A stretch of DNA of 53,029 bases, from contig JAAYMM010000002.1 of assembly GCA_012521335.1 (NCBI GenBank), positions 1 through 53,029 of the forward strand, given 5' to 3'. Both the position numbers and the translations under genes were made by a program. Each line of letters begins with the position of its first letter. Positions within the stretch are counted from its first letter, which is position 1. The DNA is from Bacillota bacterium. GTDB lineage: Bacteria; Bacillota; Limnochordia; Darwinibacteriales; Darwinibacteriaceae. Below the pieces are notes generated by a model, which had not been told where the DNA came from, made no database searches, and saw nothing but the letters and a program-made list of their open reading frames with translations. Positions 8,822 to 17,046 of this stretch are shown here, piece by piece.

Positions 8822-9700
8822 GTGATTAAGAGCATGACAGGCTTTGGGCGGGGCGAGGCCGCGGGAGTGCGGTATGTAGTGCGCATAGAGCTTAAGGCCG
8901 TTAACCATCGGTATTTGGATATCTTTCTGCGCATACCCAAGCAGTACAGTCAGGCAGAAGAGGTGCTGCGCAGGGTAATCTCTGAACGAGTTTCTAGAGG
9001 CAGAATTGACGCTGCCGTTTCGGTGGAGGAGTTTGAGCAAAAAGAGAGAAATGTACAGGTAAATGCCCCTCTGCTGCAGGGCTATGTCCGAGCCTTGGAG
9101 GGGATCAAAGGATTGTTGGGAAGTGACGAGGCGATCACCCTCAGTCAGATCCTTACTCTACCTGGTGTTTTAGAGGTGGAGGAACCAGAATGTGATTGGG
9201 AGGATCTGCAGCAGGTGCTTGGCCAAGCGGCAGCGGCAGCCCTCGATGATCTGGAGCAGATGCGTGCCGCAGAAGGTGAGCGTCTCTGCGCGGACCTTAA
9301 GGAGAAGATCGCGCGTATTGAAGGCCTGCTGGCGCAGATCGCGCAGATCGCTCCGCAAGTTGTGGAGGATTACCGCGAGCGTCTCAGCGAGCGTTTACGG
9401 GACCTCTTGCATGGGACAACCCTAACCGAGGAACGCTTCATGGCAGAAGTAGCCCTATTTGCTGACCGATGCAGCATCGATGAAGAACTGGTACGTTTGG
9501 GCAGTCACACTCACCAGCTGAAGGAGCTGCTGCACTCTACCCAACCGGTAGGGCGCAAGCTTGATTTTCTGATACAGGAAATGAATCGTGAGGTGAACAC
9601 CATCGGGTCCAAAGGCAGCAATGTGCAGATTGCGGGCCTGGTGGTGGAGCTGAAAAGTGAGTTGGAGAAGGTGCGCGAACAGGTGCAGAATATTGAGTGA
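8822..9700 (+). CDS. yicC: YicC-family endoribonuclease
   Basis: The 292-residue protein starts at a GTG preceded by TTGGAGG and opens with the family's highly conserved IKSMTGFGRGEA. The C-terminal DUF1732 part ends with the equally conserved EMNREVNTIGSKG, followed by a helix (VELKSELEKVREQVQNIE). YicC proteins are metal-dependent endoribonucleases implicated in small-RNA turnover. As in other Bacillota it heads the run of genes leading to remA and gmk, here with mihF inserted. Confidence 0.95.
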   Translation: MIKSMTGFGRGEAAGVRYVVRIELKAVNHRYLDIFLRIPKQYSQAEEVLRRVISERVSRGRIDAAVSVEEFEQKERNVQVNAPLLQGYVRALEGIKGLLGSDEAITLSQILTLPGVLEVEEPECDWEDLQQVLGQAAAAALDDLEQMRAAEGERLCADLKEKIARIEGLLAQIAQIAPQVVEDYRERLSERLRDLLHGTTLTEERFMAEVALFADRCSIDEELVRLGSHTHQLKELLHSTQPVGRKLDFLIQEMNREVNTIGSKGSNVQIAGLVVELKSELEKVREQVQNIE

Positions 9701-9764
9701 GGCCGTTCCAACTTGCCCAGTTTTTGCAAGTGCTGAATCTGTCATGCAAAGGAGGTGAACAGTA

Positions 9765-10073
9765 GTGTCGCTGCCGGTTTTGACCCCGGAAGAGAAGTTG
9801 AATGCGTTGCGAAAGGCTCAGGAGATGCGCAGCAGGCGCGCGGAACTGCGGGCCAAGCTGAAGAAAGGTAGTATCACTCTCCGGGAAGTGCTAGAGCGGA
9901 CCGACGATGAAGTGGTCGCCAGGATGCGCGTTACCTACTTGCTGCAGTCTCTGCCGCAAGTGGGCAAAGTCACTTCCGAGAAACTGATGCGGGAAATCGG
10001 CATCAACGAGAACCGCCGCGTCCAGGGTTTAGGGAAACGGCAAAGGGAACAACTGCTTCAGAGGCTAGGTTAG
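9765..10073 (+). CDS. mihF: Actinobacterial-type integration host factor (mIHF-like)
   Basis: The 102-residue basic protein begins at a GTG with GGAGGTGA upstream. It matches mIHF of actinobacteria: an N-terminal helix rich in R/K (RKAQEMRSRRAELRAKLKKG) and a C-terminal helix-two-turn-helix region (LLQSLPQVGKVTSEKLMREIGI then RRVQGLGKRQREQLL) that binds DNA non-specifically through the minor groove. In mycobacteria and Streptomyces the gene sits directly upstream of gmk; here it is separated from gmk only by remA. It is a nucleoid-architecture protein, not related in fold to HU/IHF. Confidence 0.88.
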   Translation: MSLPVLTPEEKLNALRKAQEMRSRRAELRAKLKKGSITLREVLERTDDEVVARMRVTYLLQSLPQVGKVTSEKLMREIGINENRRVQGLGKRQREQLLQRLG

Positions 10074-10091
10074 AGGTAAGGAGCTTAGAAC

Positions 10092-10358
10092 ATGGGCATC
10101 CGACTGATCAACATCGGTTTTGGAAACATAGTAGCGGCGAACAGAATCGTGGCAATAGTCAGTCCAGAGTCAGCTCCGATCAAGCGCATGGTGCAGGAAG
10201 CCAGGGATCGCGGCATGCTCATCGATGCTACGTACGGACGACGCACCAGAGCAGTTATTATCGCTGATAGTGACCACATAATTTTATCAGCAGTGCAACC
10301 CGAGACCGTGGCACATCGTCTTACAAGTAGAGACAACCTTGAGGCTAATGAAAAATAG
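10092..10358 (+). CDS. remA: RemA-family DNA-binding regulator (DUF370)
   Basis: The 88-residue protein carries the conserved RemA features: an N-terminal INIGFGNIV, the central [20 protein letters not shown] with basic DNA-contacting residues, and a hydrophobic C-terminal strand ([13 protein letters not shown]). Bacillus RemA assembles as rings that bind DNA repeats and activates matrix and osmoprotection genes. The position directly before gmk is the usual one in Bacillota. AAGGAG precedes the ATG by 9 nt. Confidence 0.95.
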   Translation: MGIRLINIGFGNIVAANRIVAIVSPESAPIKRMVQEARDRGMLIDATYGRRTRAVIIADSDHIILSAVQPETVAHRLTSRDNLEANEK

Positions 10359-10373
10359 GGAGTTGCTGCTGAA

Positions 10374-11048
10374 TTGAAGGGAACACAGAAGGACTTGCGG
10401 AGTGGTGGGTTAAAAACGAAGGGGTTTCTCATTGTGCTTTCCGGTCCAAGTGGTGCCGGCAAGAACTCGGTGATGAACGCCGTTTTTCCCACCATTCCCA
10501 ACTTAAAGTATTCGGTGAGCGTCACAACTCGGCCCCCCAGGGCCGGGGAACTTAACGCGGTCCATTATTTCTTCTGCACGGAAGAAGAATTTGACCAGAT
10601 GCTCAGAGATGATCTATTATTAGAATCAGCTACTTTTGTGGGCTACCGCTACGGCACCCCGAAGAAGTTCGTCTACGAGCAAATCGAAGCAGGAAACGCA
10701 GTGATCATGGACATAGACATCCAAGGAGCTGCGCAAATTAAGCAGAAGATGCCTGAAGCAGTCTTGGTGTTTCTGCTTCCACCCACCCCAGAGGAATTAA
10801 GCAGGCGCTTGCGGCTCAGAGGTTCAGACTCTGAAGAAGTGATCAGGCGCCGTTTGGCTAAATCGCGGGAAGAGGTCAAACACATCGTCGACTATGACTA
10901 CTTCATCATAAACGATGATCTCAACAAGGCCGCAGAGCAGCTGCGGCAGATCATTCTCAGTGAATGGTGCAAGGTAAGCCGCATTGATCTGGACCATCTG
11001 CAACAACTTTGGAAAGGGGGCTCGGATCTAGATGGCACAGAAAGCTAA
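10374..11048 (+). CDS. gmk: Guanylate kinase
   Basis: Guanylate kinase phosphorylates GMP to GDP with ATP. The 224-residue frame starts at TTG 10374; the conserved core begins ~18 residues later at GFLIVLSGPSGAGKNSV, so a slightly later start is possible. The P-loop has N where most Gmk have G or S after the lysine, with serine kept at the next position. GMP-binding features follow: SVTTRPPRAGE, then VHYFF and the lid region (RLRLRGSDSEEVIRRRL). Its end overlaps the rpoZ start by 17 nt, implying coupled translation. Confidence 0.95.
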   Translation: MKGTQKDLRSGGLKTKGFLIVLSGPSGAGKNSVMNAVFPTIPNLKYSVSVTTRPPRAGELNAVHYFFCTEEEFDQMLRDDLLLESATFVGYRYGTPKKFVYEQIEAGNAVIMDIDIQGAAQIKQKMPEAVLVFLLPPTPEELSRRLRLRGSDSEEVIRRRLAKSREEVKHIVDYDYFIINDDLNKAAEQLRQIILSEWCKVSRIDLDHLQQLWKGGSDLDGTES

Positions 11049-11205
11049 TCGCTATGAAGCTATTATGGTCGTCTCCCAACGAGCGAGGCAGCTGATCGAT
11101 GGAGCAGAACCGGTATTAGAAACGAAGGCCTGCAAACCCGTGACCATAGCCCTGGAGGAACTGGAAGCAGGCAAGATCGAATGGGAGTACAAACAAGCGC
11201 ACTAG
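11032..11205 (+). CDS. rpoZ: RNA polymerase omega subunit
   Basis: This 57-residue gene begins inside the gmk 3' end with AAGGGGG upstream. The sequence NRYEAIMVVSQRARQL matches the conserved core helix of omega, followed by the KPVTIALEELEAGKIEWEY tail typical of the family. Omega assists folding of the beta' subunit and RNA polymerase stability. The N-terminus is about ten residues shorter than most homologues; a TAG lies directly upstream in frame, so no extension is possible. A terminator follows at once. Confidence 0.9.
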   Translation: MAQKANRYEAIMVVSQRARQLIDGAEPVLETKACKPVTIALEELEAGKIEWEYKQAH

Positions 11206-11208
11206 TGC

Positions 11209-11239
11209 AAGCTTGTGGTGGATGCCACGGGCTTTTTTT
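11209..11239 (+). terminator. Terminator after rpoZ
   Basis: AAGCTTGTGG (11209-11218) pairs with CCACGGGCTT (11225-11234) through ten base pairs, two of them G-U, around a 6-nt loop; a T-run (11233-11239) follows. It separates the gmk-rpoZ unit from priA, although the PriA frame stays open across it. Confidence 0.8.
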
Positions 11240-11252
11240 CGAGGTGAGGAGA

Positions 11253-13445
11253 GTGGAGGAGAAGCTATACGCGGGAGTCATCGTGGATGTGCGGGCCGAG
11301 GCTGTGAACCGAATCTTTCAATATGCTGTGCCTGAGCGCTACCGTTCGGTACTCCAGATCGGCCATCGAGTGCTGGTGCCCTTCGGCAGGCGCAAACTCG
11401 AAGGCTATGTGGTAGAGTTCAGCTCTGAGCTGGAAGTGGAGGAGCATAAGCTGAGAAGCATCCTTAAGCCGCTTGATCCAGAGCCCGTCATTCTGCCCTC
11501 CCTGGTGGAGCTGGCTCGCTGGATGGCGGAAACCTACGCCGGACTCTTTTCCGAGGCCCTGCAGTTCATGCTTCCCCCAGCCAGCCGTTACGGCCGGGAA
11601 AGGGTGGGGGTCAAGACTGCCCAGGTGGTTGCGCTCCGTGAAGGCCATCCTGAGCTGAGGCCCAACGCCTGGGCCCAGCGGAGAGTAGTGGAAATCCTCA
11701 GGGCTAGGGGGCAAATGCTGGCTTCCGAGCTGCTGGCTCTGGCCGATGCCTCCAGTTCCACGCTGCATTCCTTGGAAAAAAACGGTGTAATCTCCCTCGA
11801 TACGGTGCGGGTGGAACGGGCAGTGGAAGTGGATGCTGTGCCTGATCCGCCGATTGTGCTCACGGAGAAGCAGCAGGAGGCGGTGGAGGCCATCTTGGAA
11901 GAAATGGACGGCGCCCGGCGGCCTGTCCTGCTCCACGGGGTGACTGGGAGCGGCAAAACCGAAGTGTATCTGCAGGTGATCGCCGAAGTGCTCCGGCGCG
12001 GCCAGCAGGCCATCGTCCTAGTTCCGGAGATCGCCCTCACGCCCCAGATCCTCAACCGCTTTGCCGCGCGCTTCAAAGACCGCGTCACGGTGCTGCACAG
12101 TGCCCTGTCTTTGGGCGAGCGCTTTGACCAATGGTGCAAGATCCTTGCGGGGCTGGTGGATGTAGTGGTCGGAGCTCGCTCTGCAGTGTTCGCTCCGCTG
12201 CCCAGGCTTGGGCTCATTGTTCTGGATGAGGAACATGAGCGCACCTACAAGCAGGAAGACGGCTCCATCCGCTACCAGACCAGAGAGGTGGCCATTAAGC
12301 GCTGCGCGTTAGTGGGCGGGCAGGTGGTATTAGGCAGTGCCACCCCGGCAGTGGAAAGCTACCATCGGGCGCTCAAGGGTGATTACGTTCTAACTGAACT
12401 TCCTGAGCGGGTAGAAAAACGACCCCTCCCCGCAATTGAGATTGTGGATATGAGGGAGGAGTTCGCCCAGGGAAACCGGAGCATGTTCTCCAGGCGCCTG
12501 CGGGAAGAGCTCACTTGTCTTGCCGGTACTAGGCGCCAGGCCATTATTCTTCTAAATCGCCGGGGTTTTGCCAGTTTCGTGCTCTGCCGCGAGTGCGGTG
12601 AGGTCTTGGGCTGCCCCAACTGCCAGGTGTCCTTGACCTACCATAAAGGGGTGAACCGGCTGAAATGCCACTACTGTCTGCATCAGGAGGCCCTGCCCCG
12701 TCAATGCCCCAAGTGCGCATCCCGCTACCTGCGGCAGTTTGGGGTGGGCACTGAGCAGTTGGAAGAAGCCCTGAGCAAAGAGTTCCCCGAACTGAAGACG
12801 CTGCGCCTAGATGCGGATACTACGCGGCGCAAGGGAGCTCATGCCAGCATCCTAAGGCAGTTCGCCCAAGGACAGGCCCAGGTGCTCATCGGCACCCAGA
12901 TGGTGGCCAAGGGGCTGGACTTTCCCCAGGTGACCCTGGTAGGGGTACTGGCCGCCGATCTGAGTCTGCGCTTTCCCGACATCCGCTCTTCCGAGCGCAC
13001 GTTTCAGCTCCTCACCCAGGTGGCTGGTCGCAGCGGCCGCGGAGAGTTGCCGGGGACAGTGATTGTCCAAGCCTACGAGCCCAACCATTTCGCCCTGGAA
13101 ACGGCGCGCCAGCATGATTACCTGAGTTTCTACCGCAAGGAGATCGGTTTTCGCCGTGCTTTGGGCTATCCTCCTTTCCGCCATCTGACCCGCATTCTCT
13201 GCAGCGGCCCCAAGCGGGAAACCGAAGATGCGTGCCGTCTTATTGCCAACCACCTGTTGGACCAGGGTGTAGCCCAGCGGGATTTGATAGGGCCCTTTCC
13301 AGCGCCGGTGAACAGGATCCAAGGACGGTACCGCTGGCAGGTTTTGGTGAAAAGCGATGAGGCGCTCCAAGGACTAGGAGCCCTTCCTGCCGTGCATCCA
13401 GACGTGCAGGTGACCATCGATCTTGATCCCCTGCACATGCTCTAG
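11253..13445 (+). CDS. priA: Primosomal helicase PriA
   Basis: PriA restarts collapsed replication forks by recognising fork structures and loading the replicative helicase. The start is placed at GTG 11253 (GAGGTGAGG just upstream); upstream in-frame codons would cross the rpoZ terminator. The 730-residue protein has the N-terminal fork-binding domain, helicase motif I GVTGSGKTEV (about 229), motif II LDEEHE, and a zinc region with eight cysteines (CRECGEVLGCPNC, then CHYCLHQEALPRQCPKC; about 444-490). Motifs V and VI follow (GTQMVAKGLDF, QVAGRSGRG). Length and order are those of a complete PriA. The def gene follows with its own extended -10 promoter. Confidence 0.96.
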   Translation: MEEKLYAGVIVDVRAEAVNRIFQYAVPERYRSVLQIGHRVLVPFGRRKLEGYVVEFSSELEVEEHKLRSILKPLDPEPVILPSLVELARWMAETYAGLFSEALQFMLPPASRYGRERVGVKTAQVVALREGHPELRPNAWAQRRVVEILRARGQMLASELLALADASSSTLHSLEKNGVISLDTVRVERAVEVDAVPDPPIVLTEKQQEAVEAILEEMDGARRPVLLHGVTGSGKTEVYLQVIAEVLRRGQQAIVLVPEIALTPQILNRFAARFKDRVTVLHSALSLGERFDQWCKILAGLVDVVVGARSAVFAPLPRLGLIVLDEEHERTYKQEDGSIRYQTREVAIKRCALVGGQVVLGSATPAVESYHRALKGDYVLTELPERVEKRPLPAIEIVDMREEFAQGNRSMFSRRLREELTCLAGTRRQAIILLNRRGFASFVLCRECGEVLGCPNCQVSLTYHKGVNRLKCHYCLHQEALPRQCPKCASRYLRQFGVGTEQLEEALSKEFPELKTLRLDADTTRRKGAHASILRQFAQGQAQVLIGTQMVAKGLDFPQVTLVGVLAADLSLRFPDIRSSERTFQLLTQVAGRSGRGELPGTVIVQAYEPNHFALETARQHDYLSFYRKEIGFRRALGYPPFRHLTRILCSGPKRETEDACRLIANHLLDQGVAQRDLIGPFPAPVNRIQGRYRWQVLVKSDEALQGLGALPAVHPDVQVTIDLDPLHML

Positions 13446-13447
13446 TA

Positions 13448-13456
13448 TGGTATAAT
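13448..13456 (+). promoter_or_regulatory. Extended -10 promoter of def-fmt
   Basis: TG-G-TATAAT (13448-13456) is a perfect -10 hexamer with the extended TGn motif, 26 nt upstream of the def start. No good -35 is present at 17 nt spacing, as is normal for extended -10 promoters. The same TATGGTA[TC]AAT string precedes smc. Confidence 0.65.
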
Positions 13457-13482
13457 AAGCTTAAAGAAAACGAGGTGGCGCC

Positions 13483-14004
13483 ATGGCAAAACTACCGATT
13501 GTGAAGATTGGCGATCCTGTGCTGCAGGTGCGGGCGCAAGAAGTACCCAAAATCACCAAAAAGATCGCCAAGTTGATCGATGATATGATCGAAACCATGT
13601 ATGAGGCGAATGGAGTGGGACTCGCGGCACCGCAGGTGGGAGTTAGTCAGCGGATTATTGTGGTAGATCCGGGAGAAGGTCCCGTGGCCTTGGTTAACCC
13701 CGTAATCCAGAGCGCCCAGGGCGAAGACATTGATGTGGAAGGGTGCCTGAGCATTCCCGAACGCTGGGTTTACGTGAAGAGGGCTACAGAAATAGAAGTA
13801 ACGGGCCTTAACGAAAAGGGGAAACCCGTGCGGATAATGGCTGAAGGCTACTTCGCCCGGGCACTGCAGCATGAAATAGATCATCTCGATGGCATTCTCA
13901 TGCTCGACCGCAGCCTGGGTGAAGCCAGTGTGGAGGAGCTGGAGGAAGCCGAAGAACAGGAGCCCTCAGAGAGCCTGGAGCTCCAGGTAGGAGAGGGTGA
14001 GTAG
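13483..14004 (+). CDS. def: Peptide deformylase
   Basis: Peptide deformylase removes the formyl group from the N-terminal methionine of new proteins, using Fe2+ or another divalent metal. All three family motifs are intact: GVGLAAPQVG (motif 1), EGCLS with metal ligand C88 (motif 2), and HEIDH with H130, E131 and H134 (motif 3). The 173 residues include an acidic, glutamate-rich tail of ~25 residues beyond the usual end. The fmt start codon follows the stop codon directly, so the formylation and deformylation enzymes are co-translated. Confidence 0.97.
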   Translation: MAKLPIVKIGDPVLQVRAQEVPKITKKIAKLIDDMIETMYEANGVGLAAPQVGVSQRIIVVDPGEGPVALVNPVIQSAQGEDIDVEGCLSIPERWVYVKRATEIEVTGLNEKGKPVRIMAEGYFARALQHEIDHLDGILMLDRSLGEASVEELEEAEEQEPSESLELQVGEGE

Positions 14005-14925
14005 ATGCGCATACTATTTATGGGCACGCCAGAGTTCGCCGTGCCCAGCCTCAGGGCTTTGGTGAGCGAGCATGAAGTGGTGGGCGTAGTTACCCAGCCG
14101 GACCGCAGAGCCGGCCGGGGTCAGCGCATTGTGTTTTCGCCTGTGAAGCAGGCTGCCCTGGAATACGGCCTGCCCATTTTCCAGCCCGAGCGCATCAACA
14201 CACCTGAGGTCATGGACGAGCTGGAGGCTTTGGAGGCGGACCTGTATGTGGTGGTTGCTTTCGGGCAGAAAATACCCGACCGGCTGCTGCAAGCTCCCAA
14301 GTACGGCTGCGTCAACGTACACAGCTCTCTACTGCCCAAATACCGCGGTGCGGCGCCCATTAACGCTGCAATCCGCAGCGGGGATGAGGTGACAGGCGTG
14401 ACCACCATGTACCTGGGGTCAGGCTGGGATGACGGAGATATTATCCTGCAGGCGGAGGAACCTATTCGGCCCCGGGATACCGCTGGCGCCCTGCACGACC
14501 GCTTGATGGTCAAGGGGGCGGAGCTGCTCCGGGAAACGGTGCGCCAGATTGAACAGGGCTGCGCTCCGCGGAGACCGCAGGATCACAGCCAAGCCACCTA
14601 TGCCTTTAAGCTGAAGAAAGAAGATGCCCAGGTGGATTTCAACCGGCCAGCAGATGAACTGGATCGTCTGATTCGGGCTATGAACCCCTGGCCTGTGGCT
14701 TGGGCCCAGATCAACGGCGAGACGGTGCGCCTGTGGGAAGGCCTTCCGGATCACAAGCCCGGTGCGGCGGGTGAAATTCTGGCCCTGGCTGATCAGGGTA
14801 TGCTGGTGGCCTGCGGCCAAGGGTCTCTGTGGCTCCAGAAGCTCCAGAGACCGGGTGGCAAAGTGTTGTCCGGGTTGGATTTTGCCAATGGTTTGCGCTT
14901 GCGTGTTGGGGAGACATTATGCTGA
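14005..14925 (+). CDS. fmt: Methionyl-tRNA formyltransferase
   Basis: This 306-residue enzyme transfers a formyl group from 10-formyl-tetrahydrofolate to initiator Met-tRNA. The N-terminal Rossmann domain begins MRILFMGTPEFAVPSL, and the catalytic region has NVHSSLLPKYRGAAP (with the N and H of the family's N-H-D triad) and the GVTTMYLGSGWDDGDI segment with the aspartate. The C-terminal OB-like domain (from ~205) binds the tRNA acceptor stem. It starts immediately after the def stop, with GGAGAGGGTGAG as ribosome site inside def. Confidence 0.97.
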   Translation: MRILFMGTPEFAVPSLRALVSEHEVVGVVTQPDRRAGRGQRIVFSPVKQAALEYGLPIFQPERINTPEVMDELEALEADLYVVVAFGQKIPDRLLQAPKYGCVNVHSSLLPKYRGAAPINAAIRSGDEVTGVTTMYLGSGWDDGDIILQAEEPIRPRDTAGALHDRLMVKGAELLRETVRQIEQGCAPRRPQDHSQATYAFKLKKEDAQVDFNRPADELDRLIRAMNPWPVAWAQINGETVRLWEGLPDHKPGAAGEILALADQGMLVACGQGSLWLQKLQRPGGKVLSGLDFANGLRLRVGETLC

Positions 14926-14934
14926 TAGGAGGCG

Positions 14935-15621
14935 ATGGCAGTGTTTTATGATCCCACATTCATCTTGGTTCTTCCTGCCTTGTTCCTTGCCATGTATGCC
15001 CAGTTCAAGGTGAAGAGCACTTTTGCCCGTTATCTGCAGGAGCGTTCTTACGCGGGGCTGACGGGAGCCCAGGTGGCCAGGCAGCTGCTGAATGCCAACG
15101 GGCTGCACAACGTGAATGTAGAGCGCATTGGCGGTGAGCTGACCGATCACTACGATCCCCGCTCGGAAACGGTGCGTCTTTCGCCTCATGTCTACGACGG
15201 CACGAGCGTAGCTGCCATCGGAGTAGCTGCCCATGAGGTGGGCCATGCAGTGCAGCATGCCCGGGGCTATGCGCCGCTGGGGCTGCGGACCAGCTTGTTT
15301 CCAGTGGCGGCAGTCGGTTCGCAGATGGCCTTTCCCCTGTTTATGATGGGGTTCTTGTTCAGTATCGATATGCTCATGCTGGTGGGGATTTGGTTTTTCA
15401 TTGCCGCTCTGGGCTTTCAGCTGATCACCCTGCCCGTGGAGTTCAACGCGTCGCGCCGGGCTTTGGCGGCCCTGCAGTCGGGGGGCTATTTGACCCAGGC
15501 GGAAGTGCCCAAGGCCAAAGCAGTCTTGAGCGCAGCTGCTCTCACCTATGTAGCCGCGGTAGCTGTGGCAGCTTCGCAGTTGATCCGCTTGCTGTTCTTG
15601 AGGAGCCAGCGGAGAAGGTGA
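14935..15621 (+). CDS. YugP-type membrane zinc metallopeptidase
   Basis: The 228-residue protein matches the neutral zinc metallopeptidase family typified by YugP. An N-terminal membrane segment (FILVLPALFLAMYAQF) is followed by a cytosolic domain with the zinc motif HEVGH at H100-H104 (in AAHEVGHAVQHARGY). Two or three further hydrophobic segments and the conserved LPVEFNASRRAL follow, then a C-terminal membrane helix. The substrate is unknown. The gene commonly sits between fmt and rsmB in Bacillota; here its stop overlaps the rsmB start by one base (TGATG). Confidence 0.92.
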   Translation: MAVFYDPTFILVLPALFLAMYAQFKVKSTFARYLQERSYAGLTGAQVARQLLNANGLHNVNVERIGGELTDHYDPRSETVRLSPHVYDGTSVAAIGVAAHEVGHAVQHARGYAPLGLRTSLFPVAAVGSQMAFPLFMMGFLFSIDMLMLVGIWFFIAALGFQLITLPVEFNASRRALAALQSGGYLTQAEVPKAKAVLSAAALTYVAAVAVAASQLIRLLFLRSQRRR

Positions 15622-16961
15622 TGGGCCCGGCGTCGAATCCCCGCTATTTGGCGGTGGCTACTCTGAACCAGTTGGAAGAGTCCGAGGGCTTTCTAAAAGA
15701 AGTGGTGGACAGCCAGCTTCAGCGCAGTTCTCTCAGCCGGTTGGACCAGGGCCTTTACACGGAGCTTGTCTTCGGATCCGTGCGCATGAAGCGGAATCTG
15801 GACCATGTGCTGGCCCAGTTCAGCTCCAGGCCCCTGGCCAAGATCCAGCCGGCTCTGCTCAATGTACTGCGTATCGGTGTCTACCAGCTTTTGTACCTCG
15901 ATCGAATCCCTCCTTCGGCAGCAGTAAATGAGTCGGTGAAACTGGCCCGTGCCTTCGGTCATGAGGGCACGGCCAAGTTCGCCAATGGAGTACTCAGGCA
16001 GGTGCTGCGCGGGAGGGATTCCATTGCCTATCCACCACTAGAGGAGGACCCGGTGGAGCATATCGGGTTGAAGTACTCTTTCCCCTCCTGGATAGTCCAG
16101 CACTGGCTGGAGCGGTGGGGGGTAGAGGAGACTGTGCAGCTCTGTCGGGCTTTGAACGAGCCGCCCAGGCTGCACATTCGGGTGAACACCCTGAAGAGCA
16201 CGGTGGAAGAGGTGCGCGCCCACCTGCAGATGCAGGGGATCTCCTATCAGGCGGGACGGTACCTGACTGAGATTTTGGAGGTGCAGCCAGCCCACGCCGT
16301 GGTGGCTGATCCTTGGCTCGGGCAAGGCATGTACTACATTCAAGATGAAAGCAGCGCCCTGGCTGCCCACGCCTTGCAGGCGGAGCCAGGCCAGACCGTC
16401 TACGATTTGTGCAGCGCTCCGGGAGGCAAAGCTACACACCTAGCCCAGCTGATGGGAAATCGCGGGCAGGTAGTGGCCTTCGATGTGCACCCACAGCGCT
16501 TGGCCTTGGTGCAAGAAAACGCCAGAAGGCTGGGTGTTGAGATCATTACCACGCGAATCGGTGATGCCACACAGAATCTGGATCTGCCGCCCGCGCCGCG
16601 GGTGCTGGTGGACGCGCCCTGTTCTGGCCTTGGTACCATGCGCCACAGGCCTGATATCCGCTGGCGCAAGACCCTAGACGAAACCCGGGCGCTGGTGGAA
16701 ATTCAGAAGACGATCCTCCGCCGGGCGGCGCATTACGTGGCTCCAGGCGGACTGCTGCTGTATACCACCTGCACGTTGACCTCTTGGGAGAATGAAGATG
16801 TGGCCAGGTGGTTTTTGGCTGAACACGGGCAATTTGCGGGCGAACCGCTGCCCCCAAAGTTTCCCCACAACGGGCAGCCAAGCTGGCTGAGAACCCTCTT
16901 CCCGCACCGCCACGGTGTGGATGGCTTTTTCTTCGCTCTTTTCCGAAAAGAAAAACTTTAA
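15621..16961 (+). CDS. rsmB: 16S rRNA (cytosine-967-C5) methyltransferase RsmB
   Basis: RsmB methylates C967 of 16S rRNA with S-adenosylmethionine. I start at ATG 15621, which overlaps the previous stop and has GGAGAAGG upstream; the frame itself extends further back. The 446 residues comprise an N-terminal NusB-like RNA-binding domain (about 1-140), the SAM-binding motif VYDLCSAPGGKATHLA, DAPCSGLGTMRHRPD (motif IV with its conserved cysteine, about 331) and TTCTLTSWENE (motif VI with the nucleophilic cysteine, about 382). Complete by length and motifs. In many Bacillota rlmN follows directly; here a Spo0A-like gene and a tRNA intervene. Confidence 0.95.
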   Translation: MGPASNPRYLAVATLNQLEESEGFLKEVVDSQLQRSSLSRLDQGLYTELVFGSVRMKRNLDHVLAQFSSRPLAKIQPALLNVLRIGVYQLLYLDRIPPSAAVNESVKLARAFGHEGTAKFANGVLRQVLRGRDSIAYPPLEEDPVEHIGLKYSFPSWIVQHWLERWGVEETVQLCRALNEPPRLHIRVNTLKSTVEEVRAHLQMQGISYQAGRYLTEILEVQPAHAVVADPWLGQGMYYIQDESSALAAHALQAEPGQTVYDLCSAPGGKATHLAQLMGNRGQVVAFDVHPQRLALVQENARRLGVEIITTRIGDATQNLDLPPAPRVLVDAPCSGLGTMRHRPDIRWRKTLDETRALVEIQKTILRRAAHYVAPGGLLLYTTCTLTSWENEDVARWFLAEHGQFAGEPLPPKFPHNGQPSWLRTLFPHRHGVDGFFFALFRKEKL

Positions 16962-17046
16962 TCATAACTTGATAGTGTGCAGGATTGTGAAAATTTGTGT
17001 CAAACATTTAGGGCGAAGGGGGGAAATAAGTCTTTGGAGGGTTTTT

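Noticed and set aside
11181-11252. Longer N-terminus for PriA starting at ATG 11181
   Set aside because: It would cross the end of rpoZ and its terminator; GTG 11253 has a ribosome site and matches the family start.
16915-17046. A 44-residue N-terminal extension of the Spo0A-like protein
   Set aside because: It overlaps the rsmB end, and the strong TTGGAGGG site and receiver start point to ATG 17047.
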